Assembly: GCF_017592555.1 (NCBI RefSeq)
Contig: NZ_JAGFNS010000022.1
Location: forward strand, 76,983 to 140,982
Length of the DNA stretch: 64,000 nucleotides
Direction of reading: 5' to 3'
Source of the DNA: Actinoplanes flavus
Lineage (GTDB): Bacteria; Actinomycetota; Actinomycetes; Mycobacteriales; Micromonosporaceae
Part shown: piece after piece, positions 26,001 to 34,626 of the stretch
How the letters are laid out: each line of letters begins with the position of its first letter
How positions within the stretch are numbered: the stretch's first letter is position 1
The notes under the pieces: model-generated
Database searches by the model: none
What the model was told of the DNA's origin: nothing
Seen by the model: the letters and a program-made list of their open reading frames with translations, nothing else
Translations under genes and position numbers: made by a program

Positions 26001-29000
26001 ATCCCGTCGGTGGCGAACGACTTCAGCTCGCTGGCCGCTCCTTCGCTCACACCTCCGGCGAAGAGGGCCAGAAAGTCTGCGACCAATCGATCGCCTTCGG
26101 CGATCGCGGTGTTCACCAGGTCGTTGAGCCAGCCGGTGTCACCGAACAGCACGGAGGCGTGTCGCGGCATCGGAGCGACATCCGCCAACCGGTCCCGGGC
26201 GGCGAGATCGATCAGGTACGCCAGGTACTGGCGGCGGAGGAGGGCGATAGCGGACAGATAGCAGCCAGGTGGTCGGATCTGGCCGGCGATCATGTCGCGT
26301 GGCTCGTTCAGGTAGTACCGGTCGCGTTCGCGCCGGCCCACAAAGGTGAGCACCAGTGAGTTGCCGCTGGTGCGCCCGGCTCGGCCGGCCCGCTGCACGT
26401 AGTTGGCCGGCCCGCGGGGCAGCGAACCGAGAATCACGGCAGAAAGGTCACCGATGTTGATGCCCAGTTCCAAGGTCGGCGTACACGCGAGGACGTTCGG
26501 ATCGGTGTACCGCTGCTTCTCTCGCCGGAACGCCGCTTCGACTCCCTCACGCTGGGCGCGGGTGAGCATGCCGGTGTGCTCGGCGGTCACCACCCGGAAG
26601 ACGCCGCCGCCGAGGTAGAGGCGCCGGTAGTAGTCACCGGCGGCGTTCTCGTCCCGCGCCGCGACGAACCGTCCGACACACCGGTACCGCAGGCACCGCT
26701 GACCGACCCAGTCGGAGACCCGGGCGGGCGGTACGGTCTGCTCCCACGCACACGAGTCGCAGCGCACCCCGGCGTCGGCTGCTTCGGCATCGCTGAGCCG
26801 GATCAGTTTGATGTGACCCGGCTGCAAGCCGTAGACGACCGTCGAGCCGTCGACGATCGTCCGCGATGCCAGCACCCCTTCCCGGGCCAGGACCGCCAGG
26901 AGTTGCTGCAGGTACCGGTTGGCCTCCGCGCGGGACAGGTGCAGGCAGCGCATCACCCAGTCCTCGTACCAGTTGTTCGCCGCGGAGAGCACGTCGAACT
27001 CACTGTTGCGGCCTTTCGGCGCGGTCATCGCGAACGCCGGCGCCGACTTGCCGTGTGGGAAGGCCGGCATCCCGTCCGGGCGACCGCCCCACACCTGCCA
27101 GCGTCGACCGCCCTGGTGCACGAACGGCTCCAGCCAGGTGTGCCGGACGCCGCCCCGAATCCGCAGCCGTTCCAGCAGGCCACGAACCATCGTGGCGAAC
27201 ACCGCGTCGTCGGGCAGCGAATCCAGCGTGAGTTGTGGACCGCCCAGCAGAACGTCCCGGCACAGACCCACGACCTTGGGCAGATCGTCGATCACTACCT
27301 CGACCGCCGCGGTACGGGTCAGCTCCAGAGTCCGGCCCTGACGGGACCGAAGCCCGATGTCCATGATCGTGGCAAATGCCAGCCGTTCCCCGATCAGTCG
27401 CCAGGTGTCCCGGTCGGCCATGCCGCCGGAGAGCAGCGCATCGACTCCCGGATCGTCGTGGAGGTCAGGCGGGACGACCGCGGCCAACGTAGCCGGGTCG
27501 CTGGCGGCCTGGATCACGTCGGCGATGACGTCGTTGAGGCGTGTCGGAACACCGGGGGTCAACTGGTTGACCAGTAAAGCCCGGAGCGAGAAGTTGTACG
27601 ACCGGTTCGCGACGAAGCCTGCTCGGTGCGCGGCGTCCTGCACCGAGTCGTTGAACAGCAGCGTCTTGCGCTCGTTGTCGACGAGTTCGCCGCCGGTGAA
27701 CAGCTGAGTCACGGCGACCGAGGCGAGACTGGCCAGGCCGGCGCCGAGGAACCGGATGCCGTCGTCGAGCCCGCAGGCCGGGCACCTGTCGGTCTCGGCG
27801 TCCCGGTCCCGGTACAGGTCGCCGAGGACAACCACGCCGCCATCGGCTACGCCCGCCCGATCGGCTCCGGGATTGAACGGACGAATCCGAATACCTGACG
27901 CTTCAAGAACCAGAAGCCCTTCGCCGGAACCGCCCTGGATCTCCTCACCGGTCGCGGCGATCAACGCGCGGACCCGGCGCTTGTCCCGTCCGACGCTGGC
28001 CCGGTAAATCTTCTCCGGCTCGCCGATCAACTCCTCGGGATCGCGCTCCGGTGAGATCGCCGACCAGCCCGATCGGCCGCAGTGCCGGCAGTAGATCGCG
28101 GGCAACAGCGAGTACCGCCGGTCCGCGACCACCGAGTCGGCGTCGGAGGTCTCGGTCTCGGCACCTCGTGGGAGTTCACCGGACCAGCCGAACGCGGGCC
28201 TCGTTGCGACCGCCCTCAGCAGCCGGGACACCACGCGGACCCACATGTGCGTCTCGACCGCCAGCAGCGGAAGGTCAGGCGCCTCGGGCCGCCGCGCCAT
28301 CGACAACAACGCCACGAAACGGGCCAGCGCGGTCGCCGCTACCTCTGGCTCCACCCGGAACGCTCGACCCCACGAGTACGCGCCTTCCCGCGGCACCAGC
28401 TCCAGGATCTCCGCGAAAGTCTGCGGCCGATCGCCCAGAACGCGCAGCACCGCCTGGGTCAGGATGTGTTTCCGCAGACCAGCGCCGAGTTTGACCGGCG
28501 TCAGATCATCGTTCCCGAGCACCGCCCGCGCGATCGCTCGCATGGCCGCCGGATCCCGTGACGGGTCCGGGAACGCCGCGAGCTCCGCTGGTTCCGGAAG
28601 CGGAAACCCAAAATCGATTTCTTTCAGTACGTCGTCCGCAGCGGCCCGGGACTCGCCGATCACCGCGTCCTTGTCGAACTCGGTGCCGAACACCTGTGCG
28701 GCAACCTCACGCAGTTTCCCGGTCGCGTCGCTGTTTCCCAGGGTCGCAGATGTGGCGACCGGGCAGATGTCGCCCAGCGGCTGCCCCGGCCGAGCCTGCC
28801 CGGTCACTGCGGCCAACCGGCGCAGCAGCATGGCGACGTCGGTGCCCTGGGCGCCGTCGTAGGTGTGGAACTCGTCGAGCACCACAAACGCCAGACTGGG
28901 CTCCTCCCACAGCTTCTTGTCCTCGGAACGCTGCAGCAGGAGGTCGAGCATCTTGTAGTTCGTGATGAGAATGTCGGGCGGGTTGTCGCGGATCTCGTAC

Positions 29001-29548
29001 CGGCTGGTCATGACCGGTGTCTGGGACATCTCGGCGACATCGCCGATGTATAGCCCGGCGGTCACCTCAGCCAGGGCGGGCTCCTCAGCGAGCAGCTTCT
29101 TCAACCGCAACGTCTGGTCGCTGGCCAGGGCGTTCATGGGATAGAGCAGGACAGCCTTCACTCCCAGCCGGCCCTCGGCCCGTGCCCGGCGGCAGTGATC
29201 CAGGATCGGGTACAGGAATGACTCGGTCTTGCCCGACCCAGTGCCGGTAGTGACCAGGGTGGGCTGAGCCAGCCCGTCGACCGTGCTCAACCGGGCGAAC
29301 GCCTTGGCCTGGTGCTCGTAGGGCGAGAAGTCTGCTGGCAGCCAGCCGAGCGGCGACCGCCACCTCTTGCTGACCTTGCGGAACGGCATCCGCACCCGCA
29401 GGTACGGGCCCCGGAAGATGCCCTGCTCGGGGTGGTTGAGGAACCCGGCGAGCGCCTCCCGAACCCCGGTATCTGCGAGCGCGAACGTGGTGGTCAGGTA
29501 CTGCGTCAGCGTGTGCCGGAGACTTTCCGCAGCCAGTGTCGGCCTCAC
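23078..29548 (-). CDS. Giant DExH helicase with DUF1998 and C-terminal nuclease-like domain (DruE-like or DrmA-DrmB fusion)
   Basis: A 2156-aa protein. The SF2 core has Walker A TGTGSGKTE (about residue 100), the DExH box LDEFH (about 226), motif III PVATSATLG, and a second RecA lobe with TLELGINIGDLSAV (about 1029) and QRAGRAGR (about 1054). Zinc-ribbon pairs CRHCGRSG and CPACG lie inside the helicase. The DUF1998 region (about 1400-1650) has CPSCGYVRTS, CLRCRTP, CMDCGG and the typical TCECNREGRKACHRCL. From about 1735 to 1810 a Vsr/DUF559-like PD-(D/E)XK candidate appears: TRPDVHF, VAVYLDGYQYH, then DDTIKRTRLRAHDLHVFAL. Size and order match DruE of Druantia and DUF1998 proteins such as DrmB. 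The GTG at 29548 overlaps the methylase stop by 4 bp; a GTG three codons earlier is the alternative. Confidence 0.85.
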   Translation of the reverse strand: MRPTLAAESLRHTLTQYLTTTFALADTGVREALAGFLNHPEQGIFRGPYLRVRMPFRKVSKRWRSPLGWLPADFSPYEHQAKAFARLSTVDGLAQPTLVTTGTGSGKTESFLYPILDHCRRARAEGRLGVKAVLLYPMNALASDQTLRLKKLLAEEPALAEVTAGLYIGDVAEMSQTPVMTSRYEIRDNPPDILITNYKMLDLLLQRSEDKKLWEEPSLAFVVLDEFHTYDGAQGTDVAMLLRRLAAVTGQARPGQPLGDICPVATSATLGNSDATGKLREVAAQVFGTEFDKDAVIGESRAAADDVLKEIDFGFPLPEPAELAAFPDPSRDPAAMRAIARAVLGNDDLTPVKLGAGLRKHILTQAVLRVLGDRPQTFAEILELVPREGAYSWGRAFRVEPEVAATALARFVALLSMARRPEAPDLPLLAVETHMWVRVVSRLLRAVATRPAFGWSGELPRGAETETSDADSVVADRRYSLLPAIYCRHCGRSGWSAISPERDPEELIGEPEKIYRASVGRDKRRVRALIAATGEEIQGGSGEGLLVLEASGIRIRPFNPGADRAGVADGGVVVLGDLYRDRDAETDRCPACGLDDGIRFLGAGLASLASVAVTQLFTGGELVDNERKTLLFNDSVQDAAHRAGFVANRSYNFSLRALLVNQLTPGVPTRLNDVIADVIQAASDPATLAAVVPPDLHDDPGVDALLSGGMADRDTWRLIGERLAFATIMDIGLRSRQGRTLELTRTAAVEVVIDDLPKVVGLCRDVLLGGPQLTLDSLPDDAVFATMVRGLLERLRIRGGVRHTWLEPFVHQGGRRWQVWGGRPDGMPAFPHGKSAPAFAMTAPKGRNSEFDVLSAANNWYEDWVMRCLHLSRAEANRYLQQLLAVLAREGVLASRTIVDGSTVVYGLQPGHIKLIRLSDAEAADAGVRCDSCAWEQTVPPARVSDWVGQRCLRYRCVGRFVAARDENAAGDYYRRLYLGGGVFRVVTAEHTGMLTRAQREGVEAAFRREKQRYTDPNVLACTPTLELGINIGDLSAVILGSLPRGPANYVQRAGRAGRTSGNSLVLTFVGRRERDRYYLNEPRDMIAGQIRPPGCYLSAIALLRRQYLAYLIDLAARDRLADVAPMPRHASVLFGDTGWLNDLVNTAIAEGDRLVADFLALFAGGVSEGAASELKSFATDGIAAAIAEFVVSWEERIAGLRRRKDAINAAMGGLIASDPSQARELRGLRAERKAVGDRLGEIGGASAHSTMVEFGLLPNYSLIDSRTLLDATLTWENSTEDGDRRFGGELREYSRPARTALVELAPGNTYYVRGYRHTIDGLEIGRPDRPLYERWRICPSCGYVRTSNAVADTSACLRCRTPAIADAGCLHYVLRPTVVRSRDRRDDARIRDDTDERTQRRYTTTFAVDIPTVENPWRHSKVTFGVDYTRHAKIREFNLGAARFDRPATDPFVGDTVRLNPFYACMDCGGTTADGPPPTATNLPGSDPVSGAGPAPTGNVPGTEHHQPWCRHRRSPYTAKHTPLLLVHELETEALRILIPAATALVDERVVSFAAALMLGITVKYGGEPDHLRVVRAPMADRDSDNVRQFLVVYDTQPSGTGYLHRLSADEEFKKVLETAVEAITTCECNREGRKACHRCLLRFARDDEFPLMSRDEALEILRQLLDNWEISTDVGPADEISLTPLVESELERKFLHKLIAWAEQDPSVRLTRRADTDGARFADLRLEAPDGRVVHWRMKLQNTITGTRPDVHFKRLDAAAQEVAVYLDGYQYHASPPPGRNRLADDTIKRTRLRAHDLHVFALTWDDVRSWRNTEIRHDPVWPPYQGLAQQAARDLYRQRTGNDPQQLNDLVWANPIDLLLQFLRDPDLDLWRSRAEATLAGLLRQPDNQRVSSDSTGITARVTAAVHGQPIPAPVTGGRIIVARADDTNGCPLVLILDQRTDPRRPVWSAFTIIDDRAATLSADPQHKRRWAAWLWWGNIIQFLADGDGDAAQLAKTLLGTFDPTLLYAAEGTGLIAAHRPEPLDDETATWLGRSTEPAPAATSPSDEPDPAWQRVVELADLEESGVESLLRGLIQRHVPAPVSGYELNDAGWQADFAWPRLRIAVVQRLHGPAAEIEEQDRDAAFADEGWHVRPAKEWDVDELAALVNKGEE

Positions 29549-32500
29549 GGCCGCCACCCCACTTTCTTAGCCGCCTCCAGCCGGGCAGTGAACACCGCGT
29601 GCGCCTGCCGCATCTCCTTCGGCCGGTCAGCCTTGAAGAACGGCGCGGAGTACCCCTCCGGCGGCAGCACTCGGTCCGGTTCCTCCAGGTGCGCCATCAG
29701 TTGCACGAAGTGCTCCTTGGTCTGCCCGTACCCGTACTGGTTGTAGTTCCTCGCGAGCCTTCGCCCATTGACGTCGAACCACATCTCGGATTCGTAGTCA
29801 ACCAGTTGAGGGAAACGAGACAAGTAGATGGCCACAAGTTGGTCGGCGCTGATGCCTAGCCAGGCGGCAACTAGGGCATCGATCTCGACGAGTGCCGACC
29901 TCCGCTCACGCTCAGTCCTGAGTGGGGTCACGCTGTCCCATTCGGGCCCGACATCATGCAGCGGAGGCATGCTTTCCCAAGAAGCCGCCCACCCCTCGGA
30001 TGTCTGCCACTCCGGGTCGAAAAGCTCGCGCCACAGGCCTGTGTAGGCCGTGGTCAGGCAGTTCAGCCGTAGGGTCCGGAGAAGCAGTGCCGAGGCTAGT
30101 GGATGATCGGTCTGAGGCGCTGGCATCGTCTTGGCATCGGAGACATCGAGGTGTGGGCGGCCAGCGATCCGGAGCGCATAGTCCATCGGCAGCGCAGACC
30201 AAAAACCCGCGACGAGAGCAGTCGCCTTGGCCGTCGGCAAGGCCATTGTTCGAACTGCATGAATGTGAGCGGGCCCCGGAGGAACGAGAGCGACGAAGAG
30301 GCTTCGCTCTGTCGAGTCCGGAATCATCTCCCGCCATGCCACCCGGTAGAAGTCGGTGTACGGGCGGCTCGCGATCTGGCTGAGGTACGCCTCGACCTGG
30401 TCGGTGCTCGGGTAGGATCCAGAAGCGCCGAGAAGGTCAGCCTCAGCCGCCTCCACAGCAGCAGCCGATTCCCGCAGCTCACGAAGGCGATCGTGGTCCG
30501 TCCATCGTTCCTGTACGGCAAGGTACCGATCGCGGTCACACGCACGGATGTAGTCGGTGGTGGCGATCGCGTCCGCCGGCAACGAAACCAGATCGATGGG
30601 CTTGTCGGTGTGAAGAGTGTGCGGTGGCTGCTTCGCCATGGGCGTGGCCACGGCGAACTGTGGCCCGCGCAGCACCACATCCCGCCAATCGCCCGGCTCA
30701 GCAAACTGAGCGCGAATTAACCCTGCGGCCTTCCCGCCGGACTCGTTGTAGCCGCTGGCTATCGCAGGTTCCATCATGCCGAGGCGATGTTCCCAGGCGG
30801 CGAGCGCAGCGACGGCCGTCTGCTCAACAGTGGTCACTGTATAGAGCAGTTTAGTTTCTGCTAGAGGGACGTTCGTATCCGCCGTAATCCGACGCCAGAG
30901 AGTGAGCACGTCTGCGTCGACGTGCACCAGACGCGAGCGGTGCGGCCGCAAATCCCAGTAGCCGTTGTACTTGATGACAGGCGCATCGCCCGAACCGTCG
31001 TGGTCGATCGAACCGATGAGGGTAGTTGGATCAAAAAGCCAACAAATATGGTCGAACCCGATGACCTTCGGTGCACCGTAGATGTTGACCGAGAACGGCC
31101 GGTTCCAGTTGATGTCGGGAAAGATAAGCCGCCGGTTCAGGAAGTGGGCGTGCAGTCGCAGATGCGAGTAGGTGGCCGCTCGCAACTTCCCGTCGTTGGT
31201 ACCCACTAGGTGACCGTCCTGGTGGATGAGGCTGATGACTCCGCCTCGTCCAAGACTATTCCAAGTTCGGCACATGAACGCCTCGTACAAGTCCGGCTGG
31301 GTTCCCGCCAGTAGCGGGTACGTCGAAGTTGCCCCCAGGAAAGCGATGACTCCGGAGCTCACCGCCAGCTCGTTCAGGAATTCACGCTGCTGCTGCAGGT
31401 CTTCCAAGTGGGTTGCTTTACGCTCACGCCAGATTTCGGCCGGCGGAGAGTCTTCGAGTTTGAACCAGGGGTCGCGTTCGGCCATGACGCCGCCCTCGTC
31501 CCAGCGGGGACGAACCCAGGGCGGGTTGCCGACCTGGAGGTCGAAGCCGCCGTTGGCGAAGACCTGGGCGAACTGCAACTCCCAGTGGAAGAAGCCTTGC
31601 TGAGCGGCGATCTCCTCGACGACGCGTGCCCAGGGGAACCGTTCAGCAACCCGGGTAGGCGTCTCCATCCCGGTCCACCGGAGCAGTTCGTCCTCGTACT
31701 CCTCAAGGGTTTCAAGGTTGTGGAAGGTGGCGACGAACGAGTCCTCCGGGACGTCTTGGGTGCCGAGCAGGGCTTCGCAGAAGTCGAGCCAGTCATCGAG
31801 ACGCGCGAGGGGCACCTTGCGGGCGAGCCGGAGCGTGATCCGTTCCTCGCTGAGCTTCAGCTTTTTCGGCTTGCTGGCGGAAGGCAGAGTGAGCTGCTCG
31901 GGGAGGCCGAGTTCAGCGAGGCCGAATAGGGCACCGTCCGCCCACACGTCGACGAGGGGATCTTCCTCGGGAACGAGCTTCTCCTCGATCCGGGAGACGG
32001 ATGTCGCGGATTGTCCGTACTCGGGGGCGGTGCCGTCGAGGAGGTTCGCGTGTTCCAGGGGCCAGAACCAGAGGGCGCACCAGGCGTCCATCAGGGTCTT
32101 GAGCCGCCAGTACGGCGCGCCGACGGCTTCGAGCGCGGCGAGGATCTCCTCGCGAAGAGCCGAGTCGTCCGCGTCCGGAAGGCCGGTAGCCCCCCAGACT
32201 TCGATGTGACGGCGGATCTTGTCCTCGGACAGTTTGATGCGCTGACGGACCAGGTCCCAGAACATCTCGACTCGGCCAGCAAGTCCTTCCAAGCGCCGGG
32301 CATAGGATGCCGCTCTTTTGGTGTCCGGGTGCAGGATGCCTCTACGCCAGTCACGAAGCCGCGCGGCGTCTTCGGTGGCCCAGGTGCGGGCTTCCTTCTC
32401 CTTGGCTACGGTTCCCCAGCCGTCGGCCGGGAGGAGGAAGTGGTGGATCTCCCCGCTGGGTAGCTTGCCGTCACGCAGCGGGCGTTCCTGCGGTGCGGCG

Positions 32501-34626
32501 CTGAGCCAGGCGCGCTTGGCCAGGTCCTTCTTCGGGTACGTGCGGCGGCCGGCGCCGATGAGGGAGTTGCCGTGACGTAGGTGGAGGCCGAACCACGGTG
32601 CGCGGAGGCCGGCGTGCATGACGTTGAGCCAGATCGACACTTCGGCCAGTTCGACCGCCATCTCGTTGAGGTCGACGCCGTAGCAGTTGTGCAGCGCGAT
32701 GTACGCCTTCACCTTCTGCAGCTCGGTGGCGTACTGCTCCGGGTCGAGGCTCTGCTCTTCCCGTTCCTGTACTCGCCGTAGGTACTCAGCGGCGACCTGA
32801 TTGATCGCCTCGTTGAGGAACGCACCGGAGCCGAGGGCCGGCTCGCAGATCGTCCAGGTGAGTACGTCCTCGGGGCGTTGTGGTGGGTTCTCCTCGATGA
32901 GCTGCTTGAGCGCCAGCTTCACCGTGACCTCGGTCAAGGACGGCGGGGTGTAGTACGAGGCGCTGGTCTGCCGGTCACGGCCGGCGAGCCGGTAGACGAA
33001 GTTGCCGACCGGGTAGTACACGCGGTCGCGGCGGCCGTCCTCGTCGACGCGGGTGACGAAGACTTCGTCGGGGAACGCGTGGACGGTCGAGGCGCGGATC
33101 ATCCAACTGCCGTCGCTGGCGTCGCCGCCCTTGGCGACCTCGTACAGATCCTCGTCCGCGATGAAGCCGGTGTAGGACATCAAGCCTTCGTAGACGGCGC
33201 CGAGGTGGCTGATGCCGAGTTGGGCGTACGAGATGAAGCCGCCGCGCTCCTTCTTGTTGCCGCGGGTGAGCATGAGCAGGCGAAGGACGGTGTGCAGGGT
33301 GGCGTTGCGGAGTCTCGTGTCGATCGTCCGGGCGTCGGGCTCGTCCGGATCGTCGTCGGGATGGGTGAATGCCTCCGGCCCGATGTGCTTGATCGCGCCG
33401 TCCAGGAAGAGGTTGGAGCGCAGCGGCTCGAACCGGATGCTCTCGCCTTCGCTCGTGGCGTCGGTGACCTCGTCGGTGCCCCGTTCCCGGTAACCGTTGT
33501 TGACCTTGTGGAACAGTAGGTCGAGTGACTCGTACAGATGGAAGCCGTTCGCGGCGGCCTCGCCGACCAGTGGCCGGGTGACCAGGTCGCCGAGCCGGGC
33601 GAGGCTGTAGCCCTCCATGTACTCGGGATAGTCGACCGGCAGCACGCCGAGGTCGGGCCGGGCTTCGGCGTAGAGCAGGAACAGGATGCGGTAGAGGTAG
33701 CGGAGAGCCTCACGGGCGAGGGACCGGCCGAGTTCGGCAGGCTCCATGAGTTGCTCGGGGCGAACACCGGCCTGGGCGATTCGCGCCAGGACCTCGTTCG
33801 CGATGTGCTCGACGGACAGCCGGATGCCTTCGCGCAGTTCGGAGGAGACCCCGACGGCGTTCTGGCGGGAGCCGGCGACGAGACCGGCGAGCGGTTCGGC
33901 GCCGCCTTCCGGTGGGGGCCGAAGGGCGTCGGCGCTGAACAGTGCGGCGATGACGTCGAGTTCGCCGGCGTTCCGGGTGTCGTTGCGGGCGTACGCGGAG
34001 TCGAGCGCAACGGCCAGGTACCGGCGCTCGCCCCAGGTGAGCCGGTCGGTGAGGACAAGGACGCCACCGCACAGGATCAGCACGTAGCGGGGCGGGTTGT
34101 GTTCTGCCCCGAACAGCCAGCCGGCGAGTGCGAATCCCGCCTCGATGCGTTCCCGTCGGTCAAGGTCGAACGGGTGGCGGAGCCGGCCGGCGTCCTCGTC
34201 GGGGTCGACGACCTCATCCGGGTCGGTGGCCCAGCCGCACTCGATGGCCACGATGCCAGGTTCGGCGTGCGCGACGAGTACCTCGTACTCGTGGTTGGCA
34301 CGTTCCACGGTGATCGGCACCGGTTCGCGGTGCGTCGTGCCAGGTTCCAGGTAGCCGAGACGGGTGAGGATGGTGGTGTGCAGGTCGTGCAGGATGGTGC
34401 GGCGTTTCTCCGCGTCGCCGAGGTCGGCCAGGTCGGTCTTGGTGTCGAGGTAGTCGCGGCGTAGAGCGCGGATGCCGACCCGAGGGGTCAGCCGGCCGTC
34501 GCTCTCCTCCTTCGCCCATCTGGCGAGCAGTCCCTCGTCCTTCTTCTTCAGGTCACGCGGGAGGACTTCGGCGAGGTAGTACGCGGACAGGTATTCGCCG
34601 CGGTTGGCGATCGCATCGAACGTCAT
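29545..34626 (-). CDS. Giant N6-adenine DNA methylase (PglX/DrmMI-like)
   Basis: A 1693-aa protein. The N-terminal ~550 residues resemble the helical leader of PglX and type IIG enzymes (YYLAEVLPRDL at the start, RYLYRILFLLYAEARPDLG near 320). SAM-binding motif I is CEPALGSGAFLNEA (about 595) and the catalytic motif IV is NPPW (about 1030). The remaining ~650 residues should hold the target recognition domain. No ATPase or PD-(D/E)XK motif was found, so it probably only methylates, or senses methylation, for the helicases around it. A somewhat AT-richer patch at about 30800-31200 lies in the specificity part. The ATG overlaps the SNF2 gene by 4 bp and the end overlaps the giant helicase gene. 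Longer than typical PglX (about 1200 aa). Confidence 0.9.
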   Translation of the reverse strand: MTFDAIANRGEYLSAYYLAEVLPRDLKKKDEGLLARWAKEESDGRLTPRVGIRALRRDYLDTKTDLADLGDAEKRRTILHDLHTTILTRLGYLEPGTTHREPVPITVERANHEYEVLVAHAEPGIVAIECGWATDPDEVVDPDEDAGRLRHPFDLDRRERIEAGFALAGWLFGAEHNPPRYVLILCGGVLVLTDRLTWGERRYLAVALDSAYARNDTRNAGELDVIAALFSADALRPPPEGGAEPLAGLVAGSRQNAVGVSSELREGIRLSVEHIANEVLARIAQAGVRPEQLMEPAELGRSLAREALRYLYRILFLLYAEARPDLGVLPVDYPEYMEGYSLARLGDLVTRPLVGEAAANGFHLYESLDLLFHKVNNGYRERGTDEVTDATSEGESIRFEPLRSNLFLDGAIKHIGPEAFTHPDDDPDEPDARTIDTRLRNATLHTVLRLLMLTRGNKKERGGFISYAQLGISHLGAVYEGLMSYTGFIADEDLYEVAKGGDASDGSWMIRASTVHAFPDEVFVTRVDEDGRRDRVYYPVGNFVYRLAGRDRQTSASYYTPPSLTEVTVKLALKQLIEENPPQRPEDVLTWTICEPALGSGAFLNEAINQVAAEYLRRVQEREEQSLDPEQYATELQKVKAYIALHNCYGVDLNEMAVELAEVSIWLNVMHAGLRAPWFGLHLRHGNSLIGAGRRTYPKKDLAKRAWLSAAPQERPLRDGKLPSGEIHHFLLPADGWGTVAKEKEARTWATEDAARLRDWRRGILHPDTKRAASYARRLEGLAGRVEMFWDLVRQRIKLSEDKIRRHIEVWGATGLPDADDSALREEILAALEAVGAPYWRLKTLMDAWCALWFWPLEHANLLDGTAPEYGQSATSVSRIEEKLVPEEDPLVDVWADGALFGLAELGLPEQLTLPSASKPKKLKLSEERITLRLARKVPLARLDDWLDFCEALLGTQDVPEDSFVATFHNLETLEEYEDELLRWTGMETPTRVAERFPWARVVEEIAAQQGFFHWELQFAQVFANGGFDLQVGNPPWVRPRWDEGGVMAERDPWFKLEDSPPAEIWRERKATHLEDLQQQREFLNELAVSSGVIAFLGATSTYPLLAGTQPDLYEAFMCRTWNSLGRGGVISLIHQDGHLVGTNDGKLRAATYSHLRLHAHFLNRRLIFPDINWNRPFSVNIYGAPKVIGFDHICWLFDPTTLIGSIDHDGSGDAPVIKYNGYWDLRPHRSRLVHVDADVLTLWRRITADTNVPLAETKLLYTVTTVEQTAVAALAAWEHRLGMMEPAIASGYNESGGKAAGLIRAQFAEPGDWRDVVLRGPQFAVATPMAKQPPHTLHTDKPIDLVSLPADAIATTDYIRACDRDRYLAVQERWTDHDRLRELRESAAAVEAAEADLLGASGSYPSTDQVEAYLSQIASRPYTDFYRVAWREMIPDSTERSLFVALVPPGPAHIHAVRTMALPTAKATALVAGFWSALPMDYALRIAGRPHLDVSDAKTMPAPQTDHPLASALLLRTLRLNCLTTAYTGLWRELFDPEWQTSEGWAASWESMPPLHDVGPEWDSVTPLRTERERRSALVEIDALVAAWLGISADQLVAIYLSRFPQLVDYESEMWFDVNGRRLARNYNQYGYGQTKEHFVQLMAHLEEPDRVLPPEGYSAPFFKADRPKEMRQAHAVFTARLEAAKKVGWRP

